Assembly: GCF_019634845.1 (NCBI RefSeq)
Contig: NZ_JAHCAQ010000001.1
Span: 1 to 64,000, forward strand
DNA length: 64,000 bases
Source of the DNA: Dokdonella sp.
GTDB lineage: Bacteria > Pseudomonadota > Gammaproteobacteria > Xanthomonadales > Rhodanobacteraceae
Reading direction: 5' to 3'
Below the pieces are notes generated by a model. It saw only the letters and a list, made by a program, of their open reading frames with translations. It was not told where the DNA came from and did no database searches. Below are positions 8,783-19,021 of the stretch, in pieces; the first letter of the stretch is position 1, and each line of letters begins with the position of its first letter. The translations under genes and the position numbers were made by a program.

Positions 8783-11700
8783 ATGAAGTCATTGAGTACC
8801 GCGTTGTTCGCATTGGTAGCCGCCTCGGGCATCGCCCAGGCCGGCGTCACCAAGGACGAAATCGCGCGCAAGGCGCAGCAACAAGCCGCGCTGCTTGCCG
8901 CAAGTCCTTCCATCGACCTGCTGCGGCTGACCGATGGTCAGTTGCAGCCTTTCAGCGTCACCGCGCCGACGGCGAACTGCGACAGCGCCACGCCAGACGT
9001 GATCATCCATGACGATGGCGTGGCCGAGAATGGCTACGGCTGGAACGCGAGTGCCAACGTCGGTCGTCAGGGCGACAAGTTCACGCCGTTGGTGTATCCG
9101 GCCACCGTCGGTACGGTGTGCATGGCGTTCATCACCAACGCCGGTGTCACTTCGTTCAACTTCGACATCGCGGTCTACGCCGACGATGGCAGCGGCGGCG
9201 CTCCCGGCACCGAGCTCGGACGCATGACCTTCGTCGGCCACCCGATGAACATCACCGGGGTGCCGGCGACGCCGACCTTCGAGGCCTTCGACATCTCGAG
9301 CATGGCGCTCAACATCGGCTCGGGCAGCGTCTACATTGCCACCGAGTGGAATGCGGCGGTCGAACCGGCCGGCGTGTTCATTGCGGCCGACCAGAGCACC
9401 ACGACGCCGCTCAATGGCGGCTACCAGCGTGCCAACGCGGACCCATGGGCGCCGATCGTCTCCACGCGCGCGGACTATCGCGCATTGTTCATCCGCGCCA
9501 CGATGCCGAGTGCAGGACCGGGCGCGCCCTCGCTCAGCAAGGCGTTTGCGCCGACCCAGGTGCTGGCGGGCGTGCCGAGCACGCTGACGATCACGCTCAA
9601 CAACCACAGCCAGCCGACCGCGGCGGTGCTCAGTGCCGATCTCGTCGACACGCTGCCGGCGGGCCTCGTCGTCGCCGCCAGCCCCGATGCGGCCACGACC
9701 TGCACCGGTACGCTCACGGCCAACGCTGGTGCCGGCACGGTGACGCTGGCCAGCGGTGCGCAGATCCCGGCCAGTGGCGGCTGCACGATCACGGTGAAGG
9801 TGACGAGCGCAGCCAACGGCAGCTACCCCAACACGATTCCGGCCGGCGCGCTGCAGACCCAGCACGGCAACAACGCCAATCCGGCGAACGCCACGCTCAC
9901 GGTCGGTTACACCTTCCCGCAGCCGTATCCGCCGGTCACGTTCCCGAGCGCCGTCGAGCCGATCACGCACGTCGTGTTTGCCGGCATCGACAACACGACG
10001 TCTCCGACCGTCAACGGCACGCCGGCGCTCGAGAACTTCACCGCGATCAGCGGCAACGTCGCGCCGGGCGGCACCTTCCACATCAAGGTGGAAGGCAATA
10101 CCAACGGCAGCTTCACCACCAAGGTGAACGTGTTCTTCGACTGGAACCAGAACGGCGCGTTCGACGCAGGTGAGGAAGTCCAGCTCGGCGATCTCGTCAA
10201 TTCGACTGGTGTCGACGGCAAGACCGTCGAGGCCGACATCACGGTGCCCGTGACGGCGCTGTCGGGCAGTACGCGCATGCGCGTGATGAAGAAGTGGAAT
10301 GCCTATGCCGCGCCGAACAACAGCGCCGGTTATGGCCAGGCCGAGGATTACACGCTCAACATCGCTCCGGCCACCACCGCGCCGACCGTCGCCAAGGCGT
10401 TTGTGCCAGCACAGGTGGCGGCGGGTGATCCGAGTACACTCACGATCACGCTCAACAACCTTGACAACACCGCCGATGCGGAGTTGCTGTCGGATTTCAC
10501 CGACACCTTCCCGCCCAACGTGGTGGTGGCTGCAACACCGAATGCCGCGACGACCTGCGTCGGCGGCACGGTCACCGCAGCCGCCGGCAGCGGTTCGGTC
10601 ACCTTGGTTAGTGGCGCGAAGATCCCTGGCAGCGGAAGCTGCACCGTCACGGTGGACGTGGAATCCGCGGTCAACGGCACCTACACCAACACGATCCCGG
10701 TCGCGGCGCTGCATACCGACATGGGCGACAATCCGTTCGCGGCCAGCGCCAACCTCAAGATCGGCTTCACGTTCCCCGAGCCCTATTGCGCCTTCAACGT
10801 CACGAGCAACGTCGAGCCGATCACCCACGTCGTGTTCGATGGCATCGACAACACGACGTCTCCGACCGTCAACGGCACACCGGCGCTCGAGGACTTCACC
10901 GCGATCGTCGGCAATGTCGCCCCCGGTGACACGTTGACGATGACGCTGCAGGGCAATTCCGATGGCAGCTTCACGAACTACTTCATGGTGTACGTCGACT
11001 GGAACCACGACGGCGATTTCGCCGATGCGGGCGAAAGCTATGCTGCCGGCAGCATCACCAACTCGACCGGTACCGACAGCCAGCAGGCCGTGAGCAGCAT
11101 TGCCGTGCCGGCCGGCGCGTTGCTTGGTCCGACGCGGATGCGCATCACCAAGAAGTACAACTCGGCGACCGCATCGGCCTGCGAAAGCGTGAGCTACGGC
11201 CAGGCCGAGGACTACACCCTGCTCGTGAGTCCGCCGACCCCGAAGGTGGCCAAGGCGTTCAGCCCGAGCTCGGTCCAGGAGGGCGGTACCAGCGTGCTGA
11301 CGATCACGTTGACCAACCCGACGGCGGCCAACGCGACGCTGACGGCGCCGCTGGTGGACACCCTGCCGGGTGACCTCACGGTGACCGCGGCGTCGACCAA
11401 TTGCGGCCTCATCATCGGTGGTGGCGGTATGGTGCCGAGCGCAAACTCGATCACCCTGCCTGCCGGCGTCGTGCTGCCGGCCGGTGGCAGCTGTGCGATC
11501 ACGGCGACGGTGCAAACCGCTACGCCGGGTACGTACGTCAACACGATCGCGGCCGGGGCGCTGCAGACCGACCAGGGCAACAATGCACTGCCGGCCACGG
11601 CGACGCTTACGGTCACACCAACGCCGCCGCCGCTGGCGACGTTCACGCCGGGCTCGTTCGCATTCACGGTTGCCGTGGATGCCACCGCGAGTGACACCCT

Positions 11701-13201
11701 GACCATCGCCAATGGTGCGGGGCGCCTGCCGCTGACGTTCTCGATCGACAGCCGCGACGTCATGCGTCCGCGCGCACGTGCCAGTGCCTTGACCGCGCGC
11801 GCCACTGCACCGCGCGTGAACCTGCAGCCCGTGAGCCTGGCCGCCGGTGGTCGCTCGGGTGGCAGCAGGCACGCTGCGCCGCTCTACAACCCGCTGGCGA
11901 CCTACACCTTCCAGTGGGACGACGGAAGCTACGAGGACTCGATCGGCCTGGGCAGTTCAGCGGCCGGCACCGAATCGGGTGCGGTGTGGATCAACCGCTT
12001 CGCGGTGACCGAGGCAGTGACGATCGACAGCATCTCGATCATGTGGCCGACGCAGTCGAGCGGCAGCATGGTCGGTCTGCAGCCCAACCTCGTCGTGTAC
12101 TACGACGCCGATGCCGATGGTGACCCGTCGAACGCGGTGCGTGTGGGCAGCGACCAGCTCGTGACGATCGCGAGCGAGGACGCGTTCGAGACCTACACCA
12201 CGAACTTCGTGGTGCCCGGTGCGGGCGACGTCTACGTCGGCTTCGTCGACCAATGGGCGCTCGCAGGCGGTTACACGCCGCGTTACTACCCGGCGGCGAT
12301 CGATCAAGACTCGGCCAGCGCTGGCATGTCGTGGGTTGCCGGCGCCGGCACCCCGCCGACCGATGTCGACAACCTCGGCAACAACAGTCTCATCGGTGTG
12401 ATCGACAGCTTCGGTCTGGCTGGCAACTGGCTCATCCGCGCGACCGCGACCAGCGGTGGCGGCAGCACCTGCACGGGTGCGGTGCTGAGCTGGATGAGCG
12501 CGAGCCCGGCCAGTGGCACGGTCAATGGCGGCGCCAGCACCGCGGTGACGATCACGGTCGATCCGTCTGCCGGCAGCCTGGTCCCGGGCAGCTACAGCGC
12601 CGAGTTGTGCATCACCACCAACGACCCGACTCATGGGCTGGTTGCCATCCCGGTCAGCGTGACCGTCACTCCGGGTGACTACATCTTCTGCAGCGGCTTC
12701 GAGGATGGCGAAACAGGCGCCTGCCCGCTGCCCACGGCGGGTGGTGGCGACATCGTCACTGGCATCATCAACCAGCCGCTGGTGCAGGATGGTGACGGCA
12801 GCACGTTCGACTTCGTGACGGGCCAGTTCGGTACCTACGATGCGGGGCGAGTGGATGACATCAACATCTACGACTTCGGCTCGGGCATGTATGTGTACTG
12901 GTACGGCGACATGGCGTCGCTGGCGGTCGGTGGCGTGGTCGACGCGGGCGGCACGGAGTTTGCGGTGCTGCACTCGGGCGACACGATCGGTCCGGCCTCG
13001 ACGATCAGTGCCGCGTCGATTCCGATGGCGAACTGGATCGGTGGTACCGACGGTTACATCGGCATCGCGTTCGAGAACGAGGACACCGGCGAGCTCAACT
13101 ATGGCTACATCCACATGACCACGGGTTCGCCGGACGGCTATCCGGCGCAGTGGCTGGAGTACGCCTACGACAAGACCGGCGCGGCGATCACGATTCCCTG
13201 A
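8783..13201 (+). CDS. Large exported multidomain protein: DUF11-like and GEVED repeats, internal GFE motif
   Basis: The product has 1472 aa. A signal peptide (MKSLSTALFALVAASGIAQA) is followed by a unique region to about 245. Then alternate three DUF11-like Ig-fold modules (starting near residues 248, 532 and 818, each opening with KAF.P and a TLTITL strand) and two GEVED modules (about 390-530 and 675-815) recognised by PITHVVF.GIDNTTSPTVNG, a DWN.(N/D)G.F.(D)AGE turn and GYGQAEDYTL or SYGQAEDYTL. A further module (about 1030-1215) with YTFQWDDGSYEDS and YYDADADGDPSN is shared with the gene downstream. YIFCSGFEDGETGAC occurs near residue 1300 and is followed by a Gly/Asp/Tyr-rich domain to the C-terminus. 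Such proteins are usually surface or secreted; ligand or partner is unknown. A terminator follows. Confidence 0.88.
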   Translation: MKSLSTALFALVAASGIAQAGVTKDEIARKAQQQAALLAASPSIDLLRLTDGQLQPFSVTAPTANCDSATPDVIIHDDGVAENGYGWNASANVGRQGDKFTPLVYPATVGTVCMAFITNAGVTSFNFDIAVYADDGSGGAPGTELGRMTFVGHPMNITGVPATPTFEAFDISSMALNIGSGSVYIATEWNAAVEPAGVFIAADQSTTTPLNGGYQRANADPWAPIVSTRADYRALFIRATMPSAGPGAPSLSKAFAPTQVLAGVPSTLTITLNNHSQPTAAVLSADLVDTLPAGLVVAASPDAATTCTGTLTANAGAGTVTLASGAQIPASGGCTITVKVTSAANGSYPNTIPAGALQTQHGNNANPANATLTVGYTFPQPYPPVTFPSAVEPITHVVFAGIDNTTSPTVNGTPALENFTAISGNVAPGGTFHIKVEGNTNGSFTTKVNVFFDWNQNGAFDAGEEVQLGDLVNSTGVDGKTVEADITVPVTALSGSTRMRVMKKWNAYAAPNNSAGYGQAEDYTLNIAPATTAPTVAKAFVPAQVAAGDPSTLTITLNNLDNTADAELLSDFTDTFPPNVVVAATPNAATTCVGGTVTAAAGSGSVTLVSGAKIPGSGSCTVTVDVESAVNGTYTNTIPVAALHTDMGDNPFAASANLKIGFTFPEPYCAFNVTSNVEPITHVVFDGIDNTTSPTVNGTPALEDFTAIVGNVAPGDTLTMTLQGNSDGSFTNYFMVYVDWNHDGDFADAGESYAAGSITNSTGTDSQQAVSSIAVPAGALLGPTRMRITKKYNSATASACESVSYGQAEDYTLLVSPPTPKVAKAFSPSSVQEGGTSVLTITLTNPTAANATLTAPLVDTLPGDLTVTAASTNCGLIIGGGGMVPSANSITLPAGVVLPAGGSCAITATVQTATPGTYVNTIAAGALQTDQGNNALPATATLTVTPTPPPLATFTPGSFAFTVAVDATASDTLTIANGAGRLPLTFSIDSRDVMRPRARASALTARATAPRVNLQPVSLAAGGRSGGSRHAAPLYNPLATYTFQWDDGSYEDSIGLGSSAAGTESGAVWINRFAVTEAVTIDSISIMWPTQSSGSMVGLQPNLVVYYDADADGDPSNAVRVGSDQLVTIASEDAFETYTTNFVVPGAGDVYVGFVDQWALAGGYTPRYYPAAIDQDSASAGMSWVAGAGTPPTDVDNLGNNSLIGVIDSFGLAGNWLIRATATSGGGSTCTGAVLSWMSASPASGTVNGGASTAVTITVDPSAGSLVPGSYSAELCITTNDPTHGLVAIPVSVTVTPGDYIFCSGFEDGETGACPLPTAGGGDIVTGIINQPLVQDGDGSTFDFVTGQFGTYDAGRVDDINIYDFGSGMYVYWYGDMASLAVGGVVDAGGTEFAVLHSGDTIGPASTISAASIPMANWIGGTDGYIGIAFENEDTGELNYGYIHMTTGSPDGYPAQWLEYAYDKTGAAITIP
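9983..10020 (+). repeat. Exact 38-base direct repeat, copy 1 (within first GEVED module)
   Basis: The bases are identical to 10841-10878. Flanking sequence is also close: GCCGGCGCTCGAG then AACTTC here, against ACCGGCGCTCGAG then GACTTC in copy 2. This points to duplication of the module or later gene conversion. Confidence 0.9.
10841..10878 (+). repeat. Exact 38-base direct repeat, copy 2 (within second GEVED module)
   Basis: Identical to 9983-10020, 858 bases downstream, in the same codon phase, encoding GIDNTTSPTVNGT in both modules. Confidence 0.9.
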
Positions 13202-13226
13202 TCACGCGACATCCGGTTTCACTTCG

Positions 13227-13259
13227 ACGGCCCCGGCAAACGGGGCCGTTTTTTTTTTT
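13227..13259 (+). terminator. Rho-independent terminator
   Basis: The stem ACGGCCCCG / CGGGGCCGT (9 pairs) with loop GCAAA is followed by eleven T. It lies 25 bases past the stop of the large GEVED gene and separates it from the paralogue downstream. Confidence 0.93.
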
Positions 13260-13492
13260 CGCGCGGCGTTCTGCCAACGTGCTGGCGTCGAGCCGGAGCG
13301 TGACCGTCGTTGACGCGTTGCGCAAGACAAGTCGGTTGACGGCCGCAACCGAAAGGGCTATTCAACTGCTTGCAGCGCTGCGTGGCGACGACGCAGCGGC
13401 ACCCCGCCGAGGTCCGCACTGCGATCGCGTCGGCCATGCGCGGGAGGTGTGTCGCTTCGTCGTGCCGGTGCCACTGTGTGTCGAGGTCAGCG

Positions 13493-15472
13493 ATGTCCGA
13501 GCGTGAAATTGCCAGTCTGCAGCGTGACCGGTCGCGGCGCGGGCGGACTCCAACCGTCATCGTCGGGATCCTCATTGGCGGCGTCGTTGCTGCGCTGTGC
13601 GCGCCGCCGCTGCCGGCGCAGGCGGCAATGGTCGCGACCACGGCACCGGCGGCGCTGCGCGCCTTTCCCGATCCCTACTGTGCGCTCGCGTTTCCGCAAG
13701 GGGTGGAGCCGATCACGCGCGTGGTCGTGAGCGGCATCGACAATACCAGCCCCGCCGCGACCACCGGCAGTGCGCCGCTGGAAGACTTCCTCGCGGTCGG
13801 CGGTGGACTCGTCCAGGCCGGCCAGACTTACCAGATCGAGGTGGAGGGCAACACCGACGGCGACTGGGACGACGTCGTCAACGCCTTCATCGACTGGAAC
13901 CGCAACGGCGTGTTCGACAGCAATGAAGCCTATGCAATTGGCGACATCACGAATTCGACCGGTGTCGACGGCCAGCAGGCGGTGAACACGATCCTGGTGC
14001 CGCCCGGCGTCACGCCGGGTGCGGTGCGCCTGCGCGTGATCAAACGCTACAGCGCGGCTGCCACGGCCTGCGAGACTACCGGCTATGGCCAAGGCGAGGA
14101 CTACACGCTGACGGTTGCTGCCGGTACCACCTATACGGTCACGCCCAGCGTGGGGTTGCCGGTCGGCACGATCTCGCCGAGCGGACCGCAGACGATCGCC
14201 GCCGGTGCCGTCGCCACGTTCAGCTTGTTTCCCGCGACGGGCTATCACGTGGGCACGGTCGGTGGAACCTGCGGCGGTACACTCAACGGCAACGCCTACA
14301 CGACCGCTCCCGTCAGCGCCAACTGCACGGTGGTTGCCAACTTTGCGCTCGACGGTTCACCGGCTGATCCACTGGTCTCGCTCAGCCCGGCGACATTCAC
14401 GTTCAGCGTGCCGGCCAACCAGGTGACGAGCGCGACGCTCAGCATCGCCAACGCGCTGGGGCATGCGCCGCTGACCTACTCGCTGGCCGCGCGTGAGACC
14501 AGCGCGCCGCTCGTGCCGGTGCAGGTCCATGCCGTCGCGGCAAGCGGCATGGGGTTGCCACCGGCGTTGGCGTTGGGTGGCCACGCGGGCGGTGATCCGC
14601 GGCCTGCGGCGTGGCTGGCACCGCTGGCCGACTACACGTTCGCACTCGATGACGGCACCTATGAGGACACGGTGGGCGTGGGCACACCCGGTCCGCCAGC
14701 CACCGAGTCGGCGGCGGTGTGGCTCAATCGTTTCGCGGTACCCGAGCCCGTCACGATCGACACCATCGCGATCCTGTGGCCGGGCAACTCGAACGGAACG
14801 CTGGTCGGCCTGCAGGCCAATCTCGTCGTGTACTACGACGCTGACGCTGACGGCGACCCCAACAATGCCGTGCGCATCGGCGGTGACGAGCTGGTGACGA
14901 TCGCGGCGCTCGACAGTTTCCAAACCTATCCCGTGCACTTCGTCGTGCCGGGGCCAGGCCATGTCTACATCGGCTTCGTCGACCAGTGGGCCATCGCAGG
15001 TGGCTACACGCCGCGACTGTTCCCGGCGGCGCTCGACCAGGGCAGCAGCGCGGGCAAGTCCTGGCTGATTGGTTCGACCGTACCGCCCACCGACATCGAC
15101 CACCTTGGCAACAATGATCTGACCGGCGTCACCGATCGCTTTGGCATACCGGGCAACTGGCTGATCCGCGCCACGGCGACTGGCAATGGCGGACCGACGC
15201 CATGCAATGGGGCGCCGTTGACCTGGCTGACGGCCAATCCGACCAGTGGCACGGTTGCCGGCGGGACCAGCAGCAGCGTGACAGTCACGGTCGATCCGGC
15301 GGCGGCCGGTCTTGCGCCGGGCAGTCACGCGGCGGAGCTGTGCGTCACCACCAACGATCCGGTCCATCCGCTGCTCGCGATACCGGTCAGCGTGACGGTC
15401 GGCGCCGCCGTGGACTACATCTTCTGCAGTGGCTTCGAGCTCGGCGAAACCGGCGCCTGCCTGCCGCCCTGA
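13493..15472 (+). CDS. Exported GEVED-domain paralogue ending in GFE tail
   Basis: The 659-aa product starts, by choice, at MSEREIASLQRDRSRRGRT, because a hydrophobic segment follows (VIVGILIGGVVAALCA, about 24-39) and cleavage near LPAQA would export it; the frame is open further upstream but Cys/Arg-rich and implausible. One GEVED module (about 60-205: GVEPITRVVVSGIDNTS, FIDWNRNGVFDSNEAY, GYGQGEDYTL) is followed by an InlB-B-like repeat (TVTPSVGLPVGTISPSGPQT to ANCTVVANF, about 210-285). A C-terminal part from about 375 is collinear with the upstream GEVED protein (YYDADADGDPNNAVRIG, YIGFVDQWAIAGGYTPR, LAIPVSVTV) and ends YIFCSGFELGETGACLPP. The upstream gene carries the same motif but continues another 150 residues, so the two are paralogues differing in module number and C-terminus. 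A secreted or surface role is inferred. Confidence 0.85.
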   Translation: MSEREIASLQRDRSRRGRTPTVIVGILIGGVVAALCAPPLPAQAAMVATTAPAALRAFPDPYCALAFPQGVEPITRVVVSGIDNTSPAATTGSAPLEDFLAVGGGLVQAGQTYQIEVEGNTDGDWDDVVNAFIDWNRNGVFDSNEAYAIGDITNSTGVDGQQAVNTILVPPGVTPGAVRLRVIKRYSAAATACETTGYGQGEDYTLTVAAGTTYTVTPSVGLPVGTISPSGPQTIAAGAVATFSLFPATGYHVGTVGGTCGGTLNGNAYTTAPVSANCTVVANFALDGSPADPLVSLSPATFTFSVPANQVTSATLSIANALGHAPLTYSLAARETSAPLVPVQVHAVAASGMGLPPALALGGHAGGDPRPAAWLAPLADYTFALDDGTYEDTVGVGTPGPPATESAAVWLNRFAVPEPVTIDTIAILWPGNSNGTLVGLQANLVVYYDADADGDPNNAVRIGGDELVTIAALDSFQTYPVHFVVPGPGHVYIGFVDQWAIAGGYTPRLFPAALDQGSSAGKSWLIGSTVPPTDIDHLGNNDLTGVTDRFGIPGNWLIRATATGNGGPTPCNGAPLTWLTANPTSGTVAGGTSSSVTVTVDPAAAGLAPGSHAAELCVTTNDPVHPLLAIPVSVTVGAAVDYIFCSGFELGETGACLPP

Positions 15473-15619
15473 CCGCAATGCCGGACAGGGCCGGTCCACG
15501 CCACTGTCCGCAACCCCGACCCGGGACCTCGCGGCGCGCCGCGAGGTATCGGACGACGCGCGGCGGGCAACCGGGTCGGCTGGTCCGGTGCTGGACCAGC
15601 GCGGCGTCCGTCAGCGGCT
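15473..15619. other. Convergent intergenic region with three hairpins including a 22-base palindrome
   Basis: Between the GEVED paralogue (plus) and parC (minus) lie CGGACAG/CTGTCCG (15482-15510), the perfect palindrome ACCTCGCGGCG/CGCCGCGAGGT (15526-15547), and CTGGTCC/GGACCAG (15580-15599). None has a T-tract on either strand. They may end transcription from both sides or block read-through; a protein-binding role for the 22-base palindrome is also possible. Confidence 0.6.
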
Positions 15620-17860
15620 TCAGCCGGTGGTCTCGATGCGATCCACGCGCTGCAGGCCGCGCGGCAGCAGCGCACCGCGCGTGGCGCGGCTGCCGCCATA
15701 CTCGACGAGATCGTTCCAGCGCAGGCTGAGCTTGCGCTGACCCGCATACAGGGTCACTTCGCCACTGCCTTCGCTCACCACGGCGATGCCGGCGACGCGC
15801 TCACCATCGCCGAGCCTGGCCTTGGGTATCTCGATCAGCTTGTTGCCCTTGCCGCCCTTGTCGAGCTCGGGCAGTTCCGCCACCGAGAACATGAGCAGAT
15901 GGCCGGCGTTGGTGACGACCACGATGCGATCGCGCGCGGTGTCGGCGACGGCCGCGGGCGCCAGCACGTGCGCCTTGGCGTCGAGACTGACCACCTGCTT
16001 GCCGGCCTTCTTGTTGGCGAGGAGCGCCTCGAAGCCGGTGACGAAGCCATAGCCGAAGTCGGTGGCCAGCACGAACTTGCTGGTCGACTCACCGATCGCG
16101 AGCGCCTCGAACTGGGCGCCGGCCGGCAGTGTGAAGCGGCCCGTCAGCGGCTCGCCGTTGCCACGCGCCGATGGCAGCGTGTGCGCCGCGGCGCTGTAGC
16201 TGCGGCCGCTGGAGTCGAGAAAGGCGACGTTCTGCGTGGTGCGGCCGCGCACGCTCGCGAGGTAGGCGTCACCTTCGCGGTAGCCGAGTTCGCGCGCATC
16301 GAGTTCGTGGCCTTTGGCCGCGCGCACCCAGCCCTTGGCGGACAGGATCACGGTGATGGGTTCGCTGGCGACAAGCGCGGTCTGGTCGAGTGCCTGCGCC
16401 GCCGCACGTTCGATCAGCGGTGAGCGGCGCGCGTCGCCGTACTTCTCCGCATCCTTGCGCAGCTCGTCCTTGAGCAGGGTCTTGAGTCGCGCCTTGGAAC
16501 CCAGCACCACATTGATGCGCGCACGCTCCTCCTCGAGCTCGTCACGTTCGGCATTGATCTTCATCTCCTCCAGCCGCGCCAGTTGGCGCAGGCGCGTCTC
16601 GAGGATGTAGTCGGCCTGCTCCTCGCTGAGCGCGAAGCGCGCGATCAACGCGGCCTTGGGCTCGTCCTCGTGGCGGATGATGCGAATCACCTCGTCGAGG
16701 TTGAGATAGGCGATGCGCAGGCCCTCGAGCAGGTGCAGGCGCCGTTCGACCCTGGCCAGGCGGTGCTGCAGGCGGCGCGTCACCGTGTCGGCGCGGAAGC
16801 GCAACCACTCGCCGAGGATCTGCCTGAGGTTCTTCACCTGCGGCTTGCCGTCGAGGCCAATCATGTTGAGATTGACGCGGTAGCTCTTCTCCAGGTCGGT
16901 GGTCGCGTTGAGGTGCTGCATCATCTCATCGAGGTCGATGCGGCTCGAACGCGGGATCAGCACGATGCGGATCGGATTCTCGTGGTCGGACTCGTCGCGG
17001 ATGTCCTCGAGCATCGGCAGTTTCTTCGCGCGCATCTGCCCGGCGATCTGCTCGATGATCTTCGATGGCGACACCTGCCATGGCAGCGCCGTGACCACGG
17101 CGTTGCCGTCGTCGCGCCGCCACACCGCGCGACAGCGCACCGAGCCGGTGCCGGTGGCGTAGAGGGCGGCCAGCTCGGCCGCCGGCGTGATGATCTCGGC
17201 ACTGGTCGGAAAGTCGGGGCCGCGCACGTGCTCGCACAGTTGTGCGACGCTGGCCTCGGGCTCGTCGAGCAGGCGGATGCAGGCGCTCGCCACCTCGCGC
17301 AGGTTGTGCGGTGGGATGTCGGTGGCCATGCCGACCGCGATGCCGGTCGAGCCGTTGAGCAGCACATGCGGCACGCGCGAAGGCAGCCACGAGGGCTCCT
17401 TGAGCGTGCCGTCGAAATTGGGCGTCCATTCGACCGTGCCCTGGCCGAGTTCGTCCAGCAGCAGTTGCGCCAGCGGCGTCAGGCGCGATTCGGTGTAGCG
17501 CATCGCCGCGAACGACTTGGGATCGTCCTGCGAGCCGAAATTGCCCTGGCCGTCGATCAGCGGGTAGCGGTACGAGAACGGCTGCGCCATCAGCACCATG
17601 GCCTCGTAGCAGGCCGAGTCGCCATGCGGATGGAACTTGCCGATCACATCGCCGACGGTGCGTGCCGACTTCTTGGGCTTGGCGCCGGCTTCCAGGCCCA
17701 GTTCGCTCATCGCGTAGACGATGCGCCGTTGCACGGGCTTGAGCCCGTCGCCGATGAAGGGTAGGGCGCGATCGAGCACCACGTACATCGAATAGTCGAG
17801 GTAGGCGCGTTCGGCGTAGTCCTTGAGCGGAATCTGTTCGTGGTTGGCGTGCAGGATCAT
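15620..17860 (-). CDS. parC: DNA topoisomerase IV subunit A
   Basis: The 746-aa product matches ParC in length and sequence. With ParE it unlinks daughter chromosomes by passing one duplex through a double-strand break. The start [20 protein letters not shown] is typical. The breakage-reunion motif [14 protein letters not shown] places the catalytic tyrosine at Tyr122 (E. coli Tyr120). The quinolone-resistance region reads [15 protein letters not shown] with Ser82 and Glu86, equivalent to the sensitive-type Ser80 and Glu84 of E. coli. The C-terminal beta-pinwheel is ParC-like rather than GyrA-like: it lacks a clear GyrA box. parE is not in the window. The gene is convergent with the GEVED paralogue and divergent from the exported-protein gene at 18146. 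Confidence 0.97.
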   Translation of the reverse strand: MILHANHEQIPLKDYAERAYLDYSMYVVLDRALPFIGDGLKPVQRRIVYAMSELGLEAGAKPKKSARTVGDVIGKFHPHGDSACYEAMVLMAQPFSYRYPLIDGQGNFGSQDDPKSFAAMRYTESRLTPLAQLLLDELGQGTVEWTPNFDGTLKEPSWLPSRVPHVLLNGSTGIAVGMATDIPPHNLREVASACIRLLDEPEASVAQLCEHVRGPDFPTSAEIITPAAELAALYATGTGSVRCRAVWRRDDGNAVVTALPWQVSPSKIIEQIAGQMRAKKLPMLEDIRDESDHENPIRIVLIPRSSRIDLDEMMQHLNATTDLEKSYRVNLNMIGLDGKPQVKNLRQILGEWLRFRADTVTRRLQHRLARVERRLHLLEGLRIAYLNLDEVIRIIRHEDEPKAALIARFALSEEQADYILETRLRQLARLEEMKINAERDELEEERARINVVLGSKARLKTLLKDELRKDAEKYGDARRSPLIERAAAQALDQTALVASEPITVILSAKGWVRAAKGHELDARELGYREGDAYLASVRGRTTQNVAFLDSSGRSYSAAAHTLPSARGNGEPLTGRFTLPAGAQFEALAIGESTSKFVLATDFGYGFVTGFEALLANKKAGKQVVSLDAKAHVLAPAAVADTARDRIVVVTNAGHLLMFSVAELPELDKGGKGNKLIEIPKARLGDGERVAGIAVVSEGSGEVTLYAGQRKLSLRWNDLVEYGGSRATRGALLPRGLQRVDRIETTG

Positions 17861-18145
17861 GGTCGGTTCGATGCGGATGAGGCGGCGCCGCGGCGCGCGT
17901 GCAGCCCGTCATTGTGCCAGAACGCCTGCGCGTTCCCGGCCCGTGGGCGGCGCCATCACGCCGCCGGCGGGCAGGGAATCGGGCCGGCGCATGTTCGCTT
18001 GGCCGCCGTGCGGTGTTTGATGCAGCGGGGGGCTGGCACCTGCGCGGACGGTTTTCCGTATTGGATCAGGAACGGGCTGCTGCAGGGCGCACACCGGCTG
18101 GCGGTGGCATCACGGCGGACCCGACAACGAGCGGAGGGTGGAAGA

Positions 18146-18985
18146 ATGCGAACGATGACGAAATGCCTGGCGGTTTCACTGCTGCTGGCGTGCGGCGGCG
18201 CGCTGGCCGACGGTGCAGGGACGCTGTATCACAATGGCAAGGTGACGGCGCTCGAACACGCCTACGCCTGGCCTGGCCCCGATCCGTTCGACAAGACGCG
18301 ACAGATCACGACGGTGGTGTTCGCCGACCGGCCGATCGACGCCGCCGCGCTGCGCGACGAGCGCGATCGCGGCCACGCGCTGGAGACCATGCTGCGCGGC
18401 GCCACCCGTGTCGACCTCAACATCGAAGCCGACGGCAGCGTGCAGAACGTCAACCTGAGGCTGGGCGATACCTTTGGCTCCCAGAGCGGCAGCGGCTGGT
18501 ACACCCTCGATCTCAAGCGCAACGACGCGCAGCGCATCGAAGGCAGCTTCCGCAGCAACAACGAGTCCGACAAGCAGGACGGCAGCTATTACGACCTGCG
18601 CTTCGCCCTCGATCTGCCGGGCCCGGCCGATCCCGGAGTTGCCCTGCCTGCCGGCGGCGGCGACTTGGGCAAGGTTTACCTCGCCCACCTGGCGGCGTTG
18701 CGCAAGGGCGATGTGGATGCGCTGGTCGGCACGATGACGCGCGAGCGCGCCGCCGAACTGCAGGCTCACCGCAACGACGCCGACTTCAAGATGATGTTCG
18801 GCTTCATCCAGAGCCAGGCATTGCGCGCGCCGAAATACGTCGCCGGCCACGTCAAGGGCGACAGTGCCACGCTCGACTACCAGGGCAAGGATGCCGACGG
18901 CAAGGCGGTGGTGAGCACGGTGTCGATGCGGCGCGAGGACGGCGCCTGGAAGGTCGAGAGGGAATCGACGCAGGCCGGCGGCTGA
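18146..18985 (+). CDS. Exported protein of unknown function
   Basis: The family is not recognised. The 279-aa product starts MRTMTKCLAVSLLLACGGAL, a signal peptide cleaved probably after GALA; the Cys in it could also suggest a lipoprotein, but the context (LLLACGG) is ambiguous. GCGGAGGG (18132-18139), seven bases ahead of ATG 18146, is a good ribosome-binding site and fixes the start. The first half (about 25-155) is a beta-rich region with alternating charged residues (VDLNIEADGSVQNVNLRLGD, WYTLDLKRNDAQRIEG); the second half (about 170-279) contains KVYLAHLAALRKGDVDALVG and a final lipocalin/NTF2-like run (DGAWKVERES) reminiscent of SnoaL/NTF2 scaffold proteins. A periplasmic role is inferred from the leader only. 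The next gene, DUF805, starts 36 bases downstream on the same strand, so the two may be cotranscribed. Confidence 0.8.
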   Translation: MRTMTKCLAVSLLLACGGALADGAGTLYHNGKVTALEHAYAWPGPDPFDKTRQITTVVFADRPIDAAALRDERDRGHALETMLRGATRVDLNIEADGSVQNVNLRLGDTFGSQSGSGWYTLDLKRNDAQRIEGSFRSNNESDKQDGSYYDLRFALDLPGPADPGVALPAGGGDLGKVYLAHLAALRKGDVDALVGTMTRERAAELQAHRNDADFKMMFGFIQSQALRAPKYVAGHVKGDSATLDYQGKDADGKAVVSTVSMRREDGAWKVERESTQAGG

Positions 18986-19021
18986 CGCTGCCATAGTCCA
19001 AACCAACCGGAGCAAGCCAAG

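Noticed and set aside
8789-11872. 1027-codon minus-strand frame opposite the GEVED gene
   Set aside because: Its length reflects strong codon bias of the sense strand; no domain is recognisable.
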